A DNA stretch of 64,000 bases, from assembly GCF_964199755.1 (NCBI RefSeq), contig NC_133899.1:27693446-27757445 (forward strand), written 5' to 3'. Within the stretch, counting starts at the first letter, position 1, and every line of letters starts with the position of its first letter. Position numbers and translations under genes: made by a program. Under the pieces are notes generated by a model. It was not told the DNA's origin. It made no database searches and saw only the letters and a program-made list of their open reading frames with translations. Below are positions 15,201 to 28,800 of this stretch, piece after piece. This DNA is from Larus michahellis (lineage: Eukaryota > Chordata > Aves > Charadriiformes > Laridae).

Positions 15201-18200
15201 TGCTTCTCCAGACAGCTGAGTCTTGGGGCCGGCCGCCCCATGCAGGTCGGGCAGGCTGGGACAGGCTCTGCGCATCCTTTGCAGTGGTCTCTGCCCATGC
15301 AACCCTCCAGAGAGAAGAACGATGGCCAAGGTGGAGTCAATCCTGCTCCATGTTCCTTTGGCGGAGGCAGCAGCTGATGCCCCACAGCCCCAGGATGCAC
15401 GGACGTGAAAGACTCTGGGGGTGGCTCGATGTTTGGGTTGTCTTCAGCTTTTAAGGGTGGAAGCTGAGACAAAGGTCTGATCGGCACCCTTGCAGAGCTG
15501 CTGCATATGACGCCACATTACCAAGGATTGCCATATGATTTAGTCAAGCTGCTTGCGCTTCCATTCATATGTCTGTTTGTTTTTTCCAGTCATTAATGGA
15601 TCACCTGAAGGCTGAAAGGAAATCTGAAAATTCATTTGAATGACCTTCAAGGAAATGTGAGATGCTTCAGCAAACCTGCCTCAAGTTTCCACCGTAAGCT
15701 GGTGAGCGGGCAGCTGAAGCGCAGAATTGTCATGTGCTGATATCTACACGTTAAATTAGTCATCTTAATTGGTATCCAAAGCTTTGCAGTATTTGTTAAT
15801 TTACAAGAATATATGCATTTTTTTTCTTCATTGAAGGAAACAACATTGAAATATTAGAAAATGAAATAAGAAAAAGGATACGTTATGCTTCTTGTTGTAA
15901 GAATATTCACTGGAGACATACAAAATTTTAATGTTAATGTCTCTGCATCAGTACTCCCTGCATGCTAAAATAGGTTTGGAAATGCTTGAGAGGTTAAAGC
16001 TTTGCAAATTATGAAACCAGACCATTTTGGAGCTATAAATCCTGCTCATCTGGGATAGTTGTTCTTGTGTAAAACTTCATGTTTTCTTGAGAGACTGAGC
16101 TGAATATTTATGCTTAGCACATCAAACACAAGGAAGGCACAGAGGTTCACTTGTCTGCAAGTGGGTATTTAAGAGTTTACTGTTGATAATTAACTCTAGA
16201 AATTATAATTAGTCACTATCCATACTGCAGTACCCAGTTTTTCCTCATTTACCTTTCCAGCACAGGACTGGCGTTAGCTCACTGGTTGTCCTGGAGCGAT
16301 GTCCAACTTTTGTCATTTATGATTTAATTATGCTCTGGTGGCTCCCGTGGCCCCTTTTCTCTGCCTCAGCACAGAAACTGCCTCAGACAGGTGCACTTTC
16401 TGGTACAGGAGCTGATAAACCAAACCAGGAGACTTTGGAAAGCACCTGCCAACAGCCAACGAGTTGGCCAAAGCCCCCAGACCTCAAGGGCAAGGCTGAT
16501 CCACCAGCAGAGGATGGCTCATGGTAGCACAGACACCACGTTCGGAGCTGGGGTTGGTTTGTCCTCGGGTGATGTGACAGAGACCTCGCTACCACTCACC
16601 CCATGGTGATACAGGGAGATGAACACGCCTGGTCCAGAGGAAAGTGAGGTTGCAGATGGGGAGCACAGACCGGCGAGGTGCCCAGTGCCCCTGGTACACA
16701 GCTCGGCCCATGGCACAAACCCGGTCCACTCTGCCATCTGCATCTCCCCAGCTCCAGCTCCCACCCATCCATCTCCCAACGCCTCCGTCCATGCTCTGCA
16801 GCCTCTCAGGCGATGTCCGTACACGTACATCCCTTTACCACAGCGGTGCAGATCAGCACCGGTCACTCCAGCCCCACGTGTCCCAAAGCAATGGCAATGT
16901 GACAAATAAGCTGCTGTCCCGACCTCCTCCCCGCCGTCTGAAATGCAATCCCACGTAGCCTGTGCCTCGCCGTGTCTGTTTTCCTTTTCCAGGTTATGTC
17001 AACACCTTACCACTCACAAAAACAATTCTGTAAAATCCTTCTGCTTTCACCAAATGCAGTTTCGTGTGTTTTTCATTTCTTCTTAAATAAACACCTTACC
17101 CATATAGTGAAATAAATTCCAGAGAGAGAAAAAAAAGAAGAAAAACAAAAACCAAAAACCCCAACAACCCAACCTCTCCGCAAACACCTCCAGCAACCAA
17201 CAACTATTTGTGGCTCTTGCGACTCTGATAAGTCAGAGCAGAATGTATAGATTTATCGATTTGGTTGTTGCAGGAGGATTTGTAAACATTTTCTTGGCTC
17301 AGAGCAGGCTTTCCGTGTCTCTCTTGGTCTTAGAAACAAAATAATTCAAGCCTTTGTTTGGGAAGTTTAACCTGTTGCGTCCCACCCTGGGCCTTCTGCC
17401 GCTGCTGGTGTCTGACTCGGGGGTTTTGGAGGACGCAACAGCCCGTTTCTCCCTGTGGCGCCTTTTGTGTCCTGCCTCTCCCTCGCCTTACCAGCACACG
17501 AGCAGAATGCATGTACATAAAAGTATCTGAACAACGAGAAAGTCACGCCTACATCTCACCCTAAAAACAAACGCCTCCTTTCAAAATTGCGTTCACCCAC
17601 CTGCGGAATAAATTCTGCTGTTTCTCATTTTCTGCCCTCATTTCTCTTTCACCTACACGGCACAGCTCAGCGGCTGCTGACAGCACATCTTACTGTCATC
17701 CTGGCAGCTAACACCAAACAGCAATGGGGCACCCAGGGACTGACACCAGAAAACATAAAAGAACATTTAATTCACAAAGGAATACTTAGTGCCACTACCA
17801 GCAATGCAGTCAGTGTTGTACTGCAGAACACCAGAAATGAAGAAGGGAACAGGAACGGTCTGTGGCGTCTCACCAGGGATCACTGCTTCCCAACTGGGTC
17901 TCCTAAACACACCATGGCACGGAGCCACTGCACCAACTGCAGCAATCCAGATGCAAAAGGCTTGCATTGAGCCCATTTCTGAGCTAGCACACAAGGGACA
18001 GGGAAGAAGTTCTTGGGCCATGAATCTAGGAGCATCTTTACAGGAGACGTGCTCCAGCACTTTACCCCAGACAAAACTGATCGAAGCCGCCGCTGCCACA
18101 GGTGGCTTTTCTTCATTTGCAGCAGAAACAAATAATAGTCTTGCACCACTCCTCACTCCTGCTCTGCAAACCTGGACCGACCGCTTTCACATCAACAGAA

Positions 18201-20694
18201 TCCAGTCTTGTCACACCAAGGTGGAGAACGAACACACACAATGGCTCTGAACAAGGTCAATTCCTCCTCCCTCTGTAAGATGAATGGAGAAGCATTTTCT
18301 CCGGAGGAAGGAGAAGGTTTGGCTGTGTGGGAAACCCAAACACCTGAGCCGCTGCGGATCCCTGCTCAGCAGGAGCTGTCAGACTGCCTCCACCTCCCCG
18401 CCACGGCGAGCATCGCTAAGAATAGAAACCAATGGGTAGGTTTTATACAAATAACAGCTGGGATAACATGTGGTTTAGATACAGGATTTCAGGTCTTCTG
18501 GAGAAGAGGAAATGGACTGAAAGGAACCTGTCTCCCCACAGGTAGGGTACCCTTGCAAAGCTGGGCCTCTTCTCCCGTGTTATTTAACTTTACAGTGTCC
18601 ACAGCAGGCGTCTCCTGTCACCTAGGCAAAGCATAAACTCTGTCTCCTTCCCATCCCCACGCAGTAGGCACGAAGGGTTGCATTTTTTGCTTTTGTGGCA
18701 CCTATATGAGTTAAACAATTCATTGATTAAATCATTATCAATTTAGACCAATCTTTCCTGAATCGAGATGCTGTTTTATGTAAACAATTTGTGCATGATG
18801 AAATGTGAGAAGCAGGCTCACCATCATACCAACAGTATCCGCAGCTCTTGGTCCCCAGGGAGCCAATTCTCCATTCCTGTCACGCCATGTCTCCACCAAG
18901 GAAATCCCCCGGCTCTCGCATTGCAGAGCGGTGGAGACTCATCCTTCCTGCTGTGCCAAGTGCAGTTATCCGCAAATTGCCCAGCCTGCCCCCCTAGCAT
19001 TTCCGTACTTCTCGTTGCTAGTTTAATTAGAAGCAGGGGTTAAGCGCAGGGTGGTGACGTGGCAGAACAGGGCTGATGTGGACTGTGGAGCTTCGTGGGT
19101 GCACCCTGGCTCTGTATGCAGCGGTACCCCCTCACGTCAGCCCCGCTCGCCTCCCCGAGACATCAGTAAACAGGAGCCGCCCTGCTCCTTCCCATCAGGG
19201 CAATCGGTTTGTAATCTGAGGGAAGGGGCAGCGTCTGTCTCTGGTGAGCCGCCCCCCCCCCCCCGTTAGCTTACACCAGCGGTGATGATGGGGGTGACCT
19301 CACGGCTCAGCTTCTGCTGGTGGCACTTGCAGCAGGGAGAGCGCCTCGCGTCCGAGGGGCCGTCAAAGGACTGGTCCTGCATTCTGCTCACCCTACGGAG
19401 ACCTCTGGCTCCACAAACAGCTGTTAAAAAGCAACCCAAGAAAAGGAAAAAAAACTAAAGAAAAATCAAAAATAAAACAAACGCTGTATGGGAGCACAGG
19501 AGAAAAAAAGTACAGCTGTGACCTAAGGTCAGGGAGGCTTAATTGTACCTATTAACACACAGACATAACCTTTGCCTCTTCCCTTCTCCTCTCTAGCTGT
19601 GTATGAACACCAAAAAAGTTTTTCTTCATGTAATGTTCTGCCCACCATCTGTGTGCCTCATTCCTCAGCTCCATCTTCTGAACGGTCTCCAGAAGCTGTG
19701 ACAGCCTGCAGGACAGTCTTTTTTGCCTGAGCTTAGATATGCATTGCCAGTGCGGTCTCTGGATCCACCCATGTCCCTCTCTGTCCTCCTACAGAGGATG
19801 CCAGGAGGATAAAGACACATCTGTCTGCTTTTGACCTTGCCAGGGGTGCAGGAGTGTGTGTGGTCCTTCATCCCAAATTCTGAGCCTTTCTTCATATCTG
19901 ACTCCAGCAACGCACAGTTTCACTGACATGAATCTCACGGGACAGACCCAAGCACTCACTCAGCAAACTCTTCCCAGGGCAGAGGGGAGCAGAAGAGGCC
20001 CATCCTCCACCTGGCAAAATTCCCCGCTCACCCCTCACAGCACCCTGCACAGCCAGCAGATGAGGGGTTCCTCTGCCCACAGCGTCAGGAACAGCCCTGA
20101 CCTTTCCCATCCTTCCCACCCCCGGTCCCAGGTGTGACAGTCTCCTGCCCTGGCAGAGACAGACCTGTCCTCTCTCCACCTCCCTGCACACCCCGCGTGG
20201 TCACACAGCCACCCCTGGGGTGTCTGGCGGGGCAGGGTGGTGGCAACTAGCAAAGTTCCAGGGGCCAGATAAGGCCCAGCGCAGAGCAGCAGGGCTGCAG
20301 GGCACGGCATGGCTGCGGAGCAGCCGGGTGCGCTGGGGGGCTGCCGGGGGGAGAAACCGCCGCTGCAGGGGAGGTGTTTTGATGGGAGGCAGCCAGCAGC
20401 AGCGCTGGTATGAATCACCGCCAATTACCAGGATATCTAAAATTACATGAAACATGTACGGTCTGAGGAATTACAAGCTAAGTACTAGGCAGTTTCCTCC
20501 CTGGTGCTAACAAGCTACAGACACGAGCTGATTTGGTTGTACCCCTTCCGAGCAAAAAATATGAGATTGCTCTGCCTGGGTTATCACAGCAAAAGCCTCG
20601 CCAGGCTGCGGCTCTGACCCAGGGACAGGCGGGATCTGCCACATACATAGCTCTCCCTCTGCCATCGCTCCGTTTCTTGGGGCTCTTGTGGTTC
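3246..20694. other. Long noncoding stretch
   Basis: About 17 kb without a supportable gene. It holds simple tracts (A14 at 5693-5706, an A-rich block near 8628-8677, AT-rich 10335-10392, A/C-rich near 17128-17165, a C-run near 19248-19264). It also holds AT-rich blocks such as 10500-10640 that look like conserved noncoding sequence by composition only. Confidence 0.6.
6602..6639. repeat. 19-bp tandem duplication
   Basis: 'ttggtaaattataccccga' at 6602-6620 is repeated at 6621-6639 with one change near the end. Confidence 0.9.
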
Positions 20695-21150
20695 TCAACG
20701 TGGGTCACAGCAATCCCAAGCACAAATCCAGGCTGGGCAGAGAACGGACTGAGAGAAGCCCTGAAGAGAAGGACTTGGGGGTGCTGGATGAGAAGCTGGC
20801 CATGAACCGGCAACATGCGCTGGCAGCCCAGAAACCCCTCGCAGCCTGGGCTGCATCCCCATCAGCATGGGCAGCAGGGCGAGGGGGGGATTCTGCCCCT
20901 CTGCTCCACTCGGGGGAGACCCCCCTGCAGTGGGGTGTTGGAGCAGGGCCAGAGGAGGCCCCAGAGATGCTGGGAGGGCTGGAGCCCCTCTGCTGTGAGG
21001 ACAGGCTGAGAGAGCTGGGGAGGTTCAGCCTGGAGAAGAGAAGGCTCCGGGGAGACCTTCCAGCCCCTTCCAGTCCCTAAAGGGGCTCCAGGAAAGCTGG
21101 GGAGGGACTCTGGATCAGGGAGGGGAGCCACAGGACAAGGGGGAATGGTT
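20695..21150 (+). mobile_element. CR1 LINE 3' fragment, internally deleted
   Basis: This is the end of the CR1 ORF2 product and the start of its 3' region: one frame reads NPKHKSRLGRERTE, SPEEKDLGVL and ALAAQKPLA, all close to bird CR1. It is followed by the conserved 'gaggacaggctgagagagc' and 'ttcagcctggagaagagaag' blocks. Between 'agacccccctgcagtgg' and 'agcagggccagagg' some tens of bases normally present in CR1 are missing. The copy stops at 'ggggaatggttt', short of the usual CR1 3' end, where a TA repeat begins. Confidence 0.92.
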
Positions 21151-21182
21151 TCATATATATATATATTTTTATAACACATATG
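21150..21182. repeat. TA-rich simple repeat at the CR1 break
   Basis: About (TA)7 followed by T5 and further AT directly abuts the point where the CR1 copy loses its 3' end. Confidence 0.8.
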
Positions 21183-22684
21183 TACACAATATACTTTCTT
21201 GTTAGAGCCAGCTAGGTTTTACCACTACATCTGTATAGGTATAGTTGTATAATTAAAACTTAAAAAATCAACACCTTCGATAAAGGAAATGAGGAGTCTT
21301 CATGAATTTAAAAACAAATTATTAGATTTTCTGGCATCTGTAAATGTTTCCACTTCTTTCACTGGAAACATTTGAGGAATGGGTTTACAAAAAATACTTG
21401 TAGAAACCACACAGAAGTATGCAAAACAGCAAATGGAGCCAGAATATTCTAGGGGCTGGAGGCACCCTTAGGGCATCCCTGCCCACATCCTCAGGCATTT
21501 GGGGGTAAGAGATCTCTCTACTCCTTGTACTATAGATTCAAAAACATAGAAGTCACCAAAAAGATTACCTGAAGAAAAAAAGAACCTGTTTAATAAAAGT
21601 GCACGCCTCTGTCGAGGAGCAGAAACATGATCATTTAATATGCAAAAAATCAACTGTACCACGGATATAGTAAAGCTTACGAATACAACGCTGTTAAAAA
21701 GTGTTTTCACATACTATGAGAAGTAGCTGTAAAAGCAGATTGTGAGTTTTCAGAAACATGGTTGTCAGCAGATGAAATCTCAGCCAGTTGTAGGCAACAG
21801 CCAAGAAGTAGGAGCATTACCACTATCATCCCTAATTTAGGAAAACATTCTTGAAGAAATTGCTCCAGCCAAATGTGTGTAACATTTGGCTCCAATTTAA
21901 ATCTCACCTAAACCAATATGTTGCAGGCAAGGCAGGATGGAATTTGATATCTTTGGGCTTAAAACTACTAGGCTTAAGTTTGTCTCTGTAGCCTTGTAAT
22001 GGGATGGTGTTCAGTGAAGGGTTCGTGTACCTGTTGGGGCCCAGCTGGCTTCTCCCAAGGGCCGGGTGACGGCTTCTGCCCCAGTGGGTCCTTCCAGCCT
22101 GATGGAGTGTTTCCCTCTCAAAAGCTTCCGTGCCACTGGAGTCCTCCAGCCTAATTACATGCATGGTGCACCATAGGAAATGGCTCAGGCTCTCAAATGG
22201 CTCGTTCTGGCTTTCAACTCAAGCTATGGCTTTGAGAACATCCAGCAGCTTTCATATCTTCAGGGCAAATTTCGATTTTTCATGCTTTGTTATGGAGATT
22301 GCCACATTGCAGAGCAATTAAAAATTAAACATCAGCATCACGGCAAAGATGAAAATACAGTTTCTGTCCCAGGGACAGACAGTACTTCCCCACCATTCCA
22401 AGATGCTTTGCAATACCTGGCTCCTTCCTGGGAAGACAGGCCTTTGCTTCAGTGTCCCGGACAGCGGGGCTGCGGGCTCCTCTCTGTCCAGATAATCCCA
22501 TCCACATGCTCAGGCTGAGGGTGCTCCCCTCATCCCACTGAGAACTGCGGATCGCAAGCAGCAGGGGCTCGCTGAAAAACACACGGTGCTGGAGGAATCC
22601 AGGACCTTCGCTCCAAGAGGCCCCGTTCAAAGGCTCTGAATAGAGGGACACCTACCACGAGCTCAGAGCCAAGGGCATGAACGG
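21183..22684. other. Noncoding spacer between two CR1 copies
   Basis: No gene or repeat recognised; open frames are short and lack splice or codon support. Confidence 0.6.
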
Positions 22685-22832
22685 GGAGATGCCCCAGCCC
22701 TGGAAACATTCAAGGTCGGGTTGGATGGGGCTCTGAGCCACCTGGTCTAGTGGGAGGTGTTCCTGCCCAGGGCAGGGGCTTGACTAGATGGCCTTTAAAG
22801 GTCCCTTCCAACCCAAACCATTCTGTGATTTA
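22685..22832 (+). mobile_element. CR1 LINE 3'-end fragment
   Basis: Contains the CR1 3' consensus blocks 'ctggaaacattcaaggt', 'ggttggatggggctctgag' and 'ggtcccttccaaccc', and ends at 'attctgtgatttatg'. Strongly 5'-truncated; no coding part remains. Confidence 0.92.
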
Positions 22833-25800
22833 TGAATTGCACGTTTCCTACCTAGAGTATCTCAGCCCTCGTAACTGGCTACATCCCACCCTCTCTCCAT
22901 AGCTCGCAGCTGCCAGCATTCCTTCATCTTACTTTCAGATGGCAGCATTTCAGTCAAGATGAATACACACAACTATTGACACGTTTATGTGGTCAAGGCA
23001 AATATTACAAAAGGCAGTAAGAGCATTGTATGACGCGAAACTATTAGTGACAGTTCATACTGGTAATTGCGTAGGAGAATCACGCACACATCTGGAAACC
23101 AGAAAACTTTAAAACTTCACCTCCAAGAAAAACATGGTTGTGTGATGTCAGTATATCATACCTTGTTCTGCCTACCATTTTTTTAAAAAGTTGATTTAAA
23201 AATACATGTACCTGAAAAGAACTGAAAAATAAGTGCAGGAAACAGATTCTAAAGTGTTAATACATAGGAAGTTCTTTGTGACATAAAATTATTAATTTGT
23301 GCAATGACTGCATAATTAATACTTGGTCTCATCTCATTCTCTTTTAAATGTATTCCCACATTGCATAGAAGTTGTTGGCTAATGAATTAAACAGTTTGAT
23401 GTTGATGAATCACAATTTTGCCTATCAATATTAAAATATTGCCAGAGGTATGTTTTTCAGTTTGGGTCATAAAAGTCTAAGTTGTAAAACTGTCAAAAAA
23501 GTAGACACCATGTTTTCCCAAGCGTCAGTGCTAAATCGTAAGAGCCCAAGTTTTGTTTTCAGATTTGAGGCTTTTGGACTATTTTTATTTTCTTTCTTCC
23601 ATTCAAGCAATGACATGAACATAAGGTATCTCGCAAAGCTTCAGACTTATCAATAATAGCATCTGAAATGGAGAAATCCAGTTACTCAGGAAACCTCAAG
23701 TCAAAACTAGTTTGTTCCTTGGACTATGATTAATGTGGTAAGTGGTAGCAGATGGTAAATGCTTTGAGAAGCCTCTGCTCTCAAAAGAAGTGTTAATGAC
23801 TTTCAAAGCTGCAGCAAAAGGATAACAGAGGAAGAACTGGTCCCAGCCCGGCGTTAAGGGACACAGGAACGAAAGGGATCTCAGCAAGGGACCCCATGGG
23901 GATGGCTGCTCCCCCTGGCACTCAGCTCACAGATCAGGATCCCAGAGACCAGCATCTCCGTGCTGGGCAGCGTATGGCATCGCGCCATCCCCCCTGCTAT
24001 CCACAGACCCAAAAGCCATCTCCTGCCTCCAGAGGAGGAGGGTAACTGCCAGGCTAAGAAAGTCAACAATCCCTTTATGCCCTCTGTGATAAAAGGCAGA
24101 AAACACTGACCTAGTAAGACGTAAGCCACACACGTGTCCATGTTTTGGCATCCCGAGGCCTTTCAGGCACGCTGGTGGCCGTCAGTCTGCAGTGCCCCCA
24201 GCTCTGACCTCCCCAGTGAACACATGCTTCGCTGCCGGGCCGGGCTGGCGCAGCGGCGCTCCCCACACAGCAGGGCAGGCTTTGTGCCATCAGCAGTTTT
24301 CATCAAAGGGACTGTCAGAGGAGACTGTATGGCTGCTAAAAACGATTTGAGAGGCAAAATACTTTGTCAAGAACTGAGCATTTCAGCAGGAGAAGGTAGA
24401 ACAGGTTACACCCCTTCTGATACCCCAGAACCCAGCAGTAACACAGACCCAGCAGCACAAGTGGCTTTTCCCTCACATGTGGGAACGCCGCAGCCCCGTC
24501 CCGTTCCTGGAGGTACAGCCATGGCTGACCCCCGCAAGGCCCCCGCTGGGCTGTCCACGGGAGACCGTGTCAGCTTCTGCTGGGGCGGGGGGGAAAAGCC
24601 AAACCAGCGTGAAGCGCCGCAGCACGCCAGCGTGGGGGAACAGAGCCCCCACTCCTCTGCGCCTGCCTGTCCCCCTCCCCGGCAGGGACGCCAACCGCAG
24701 CCATCAGCACATCGCCACGCTCCGAATGACAGTAGATCCGGCCACCTCAGCACCCACCATCTCTCTTCTTTATTGGCCAATAAATACATTCCTTGCACGC
24801 TTGCAGGTCGTATAAGCCTGCTTCCGCACCCCCGTGAAGGGTAAAAACACCCAAGTGAAACCCAGAGGCGGCACAGGGCACAGGAGGGGGGGGACGACAG
24901 CCCCAGCTGGGGAGGGATGGTCCGAGCTGCAGGGCTCGGGGTGACAAGACTGGGAGTGCAGCCTGCCGGGCTCCCACCCCGAGCCACGCACGGAATGGGG
25001 AGAGGCTGGAAACGTCTGGCTGCAGGGGGAGGCTGACCCTGGGAGAGCTCAGCTGGGTGCAGGCTAAACAGGGAGATGGAGCAGTGCAATTAGCTAATGA
25101 CAGCAGCAGCAAGGAAAAAGGGGTGTCCGTTTTGCTGAGCCTCACCACTGCGTCAGCAGCCGCTCTCAGCACAGCCCTTGCTGAGGTGGCCGGAATTCAG
25201 CACAATCAGCTGGCCCAAAGCCAGGCAGGGCTTATGGAGCAATGCCCCATTTCATGGATTAAAGAGAAAGAAAAAAAAAATTTATGAGAGAGACATTCAA
25301 AGAGCATCATCAGTGCCTTTCTGAAGAAAGCCGACTTAGTATGTCAGATGGAGACTTCTCAGAGGTAGAAAATGAACAGTCCAAAAATGATCACAAAGTA
25401 AAGCAGATTTGAATCCCCACAGCAATGAGAAATTGCTGTTTCATTATGAATTTCCTCCCAGGGGGGAGGCCACGAAAAAAACAGAACAACAACAAAAAAA
25501 CTCCAACACAACTGCATCATGAGGTACCACAAATAAAACTCCCTGTAAGGCCCAGCAGCCCTCAGCATCGGTGACCCAGGTTGTGGTCGCTGCCGGGGAG
25601 CGCGGCCGCAGGGGCTGCTTTGCGAAGGGCAAACCAAGGGGATCTGCAAAGCAAAGAGGAACACGGCAGGATCTGATATTGATGACAAACGCAGATCTAT
25701 CAGGTTGACAGCGCACAATCCGCAGGGAGTCGGGAGGGCTCTCTGCACCTATTTAATTTAAGACAGTAAGTGAAGACTTACTTGGATTATTTTACAAGTA

Positions 25801-28800
25801 GAAAGAATAAGTCTTAAAAGCGAGTCGGATGAGAGGTGTGCTGCTGCTGTAATTTCACTGCTCAAAATGTCACATTGCAGAAAAGTCATTTCTTCAAGAA
25901 ACACCTACCGAGGTGAGCCTTGGAGCAAGTGCAAAAGTAAAGTGGTCGTTAACACACACTTAAGCGCTACCCCACTGAGAAGGTAATAGCCGAGGGCAAT
26001 TGCACCAACAGCAGTCTTGAAAAATGTGAATTCATCCCCACCAAATGTTAGTTAAAACTTGAACAGTCCCAATCAATACCTTTGAGGACTGTAGTATTGG
26101 TCCAAAAGCTCTAAGAGGAAAAGCTGCACTTGGGAAAAGGGTCAGCTCTTAGGTTTCACAGACCTTGTTCTCTTTCTTCTGAAAGCCAGAAAAATTCCTT
26201 GCTTGCCTAACACAAACAGCATCCAGCAGAGCTGAAGCCCTTCAGCACAGGCAGGAATGGTGGTGTCCAACCCGCTGTGATCTCCAGCCGTGCCCGAGGC
26301 TCGGCTGGATTCACTGCTACCAAGAAATAAGAAAGCAGTCACCGCCTTGGAGCACAGTGCGCATTTCCATGTACTGATCTCTACAGCCCCCCTACGCAAG
26401 GAAACACCAAAGACACTAAGCAAAAAAATCAAAGCCCGAAGGACATTGCGTGCTGGCATTTGTGTTACAGCCCCCTCCCACCACTCGGGGAGATTTTGGA
26501 GCAGGTAGTACAGCAGTGCGGGCACTACCGACAGGAGCTGTCTGGAGAGCTTCCCCAAGGGACTGGCAGGCTGAAAAACGAGGAGAAAACATACACCAGT
26601 GCTACAGGCAGTGACGGCTTGTGCAAGCCTCCACCAAGGCTGCTGTTCCACAGGGATATCAACTGAAGTCATGCTCTGACTCCTTCCGAGAGAAGATCCA
26701 TTTTGCTGTTGGGATCAGCATAATGCGATGGGAAAGTTGCATCTCCTGGACAAATTGCTACACAGTAGGAAGAAATTGTGGTGGCCTCATTATTCTAGAG
26801 ATGTCTTGTAGTACAGGACACCCTCGCCAATAAAGTCAGCGTATGCTGTTCCTCTAGCAGGGCAGGCGCTTTACTAAAGCCCAGCTTTAAGATTTCTGGC
26901 CTCAGCAGAGCTAAGACCCCAGACAGGGGGAGAGATGGTCTGGGGAAGGGACTCTCTGCAGCCGCTCAGTGATAACATTGATTTACTTCATCACACGTGG
27001 CCAGCTACATGGTCCACGGCTGGTGCTGAGGGTCAGCACTGCAAGAGCTGGTGGCTGGTAATACGACACACATCATTTTCCTGACGCCCCGTGTCCCTCC
27101 AGCCACCAGGGATGGGCTGGACCATTCCCAAAATCTGGCTGCAATGCAGCTTCCATCCCCTGACCCCCACAGCCACCAGTGATGGGGGGCACAGACCCAG
27201 CCCAGGGAGGGCACGGTGGAGAGCAAATCATCCAGGCTTTCATCATCGGCACCTCTGAGGTGCGTGGTCCAGGCAGGGTCCCTGCTGCCGCACTACCAGC
27301 ACCGCATCCTACAGCGGGTCCAGCCCTCCCCGCTCTCGCCAGGAAGGTTTCCTTTGCTGACTGACAATGAAGCTGCAATTTGTTACCAACTGCTGCCCCG
27401 CCAACGTCACTGGGTGCTGCACTGGCATTAGGGGTATCGACTACCCGATTCCCACTGCAAACCCAGCTCTGCAGCAGAGTCGTCTCAACAATAGAAATTA
27501 GAACATCTGTAAGTGCTTAACTAGGCTAACGCCAGCAAACCCCTTTTAGAAGGATAAAGGATCTTTGAACTTACTCTACGAATAATTTCAAGCTTTGAAA
27601 TTTTACTCCTAAGGATATACTAATTCATATAAAACTTCATATAAATCTCACAGATTGATTTAGGAGCGAGTATTCAATTTTTAGTTACTTCAGGGAATAC
27701 CTTTCATTGAAACTATTACCCACATACATGGTAGTGGCTAGATTCTTCAGCTACATTGAGGAAAACATTGTACTAAGTACTGACTGTGCTTAGGAAAAGA
27801 TCATTTCTACCCCAAACTGCTCACCATCTCAATACATCAGATAGAAAACAATGTGACATTTCAGCTGGTATTCAATATATTGACTCAAAAGATTATATAT
27901 AAACTATTGCCTTCAGATATCTGACCTTGTTCAGGAGCACTTTATGAAATAATTTTAATAAATAGAAACTTAATAACCGTGATCATGCACAATCAGAAGT
28001 AGTTTTGTAACATGCAAAACTACCGGACCTGTCAGACGGCAGCCATGAAGATGGGAACAGCGACACTGAGCTGAGCTGTTAAAGAGAGGGCTGGAAAAGT
28101 TTACAAAAAGGAATATAGGAACTTCACTAGGGCAAGAGCGTGGAAATTATTGGGCTGTGACGTCTCCTGAGGAAGAAGGACCAACTGCCTACTATCACCA
28201 CTCTTCCCATGAGATCCCCCATCTTCTGAAGCACTGGGGACTCAGCTCTGGGAGCTCTCACTTGCTATCAGATACACTGCATCTACAGTTAACCCACTAG
28301 CCTAATTTATCATACAAGAAAGCTTGCCAATCATGAATGAGTAATGAATGAACAGTTTATCCTACTGTCCATTTCAGACTTCTTTCAAAGGGATTGTCAA
28401 TAATAATGTTATTGATCACTAAACCCAAGGCAAGAGGGAAAAAATAAAAAGTCACAATATGGATTCCTCTGCTGGCATTCGAGTCCGACAGCTCTGAACC
28501 CCACTAAAATAAAGCCACCTCCTGCCTATACACCACACTCGCTGCTCACCAGGATCCATGGGGAAATATCCCCTGATGGGGAGGAGGAGCAAAGTCCCCC
28601 TCAGCCTCAGAGATGCATCTCCTACGAACCAACCCACCCACCCACCAGCTCCCAGCTATCTAGAGAGACATCAAAGACTTCGAGTGCCAGAGAACCGGCT
28701 ATACCCCAGGGTGAGCTGCAGTCCTGGTTAATCACAGTCAGTCGTCAAGACCTGTGCCTTATGTCTAGTCTGAGTTTGTCAGGTTTTAGCTTTCACTGAC

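Noticed and set aside
24134..25172. Overlapping long ORFs on both strands
   Set aside because: Multiple frames are open at once in GC-rich DNA; products look random and Pro/Ser-rich.
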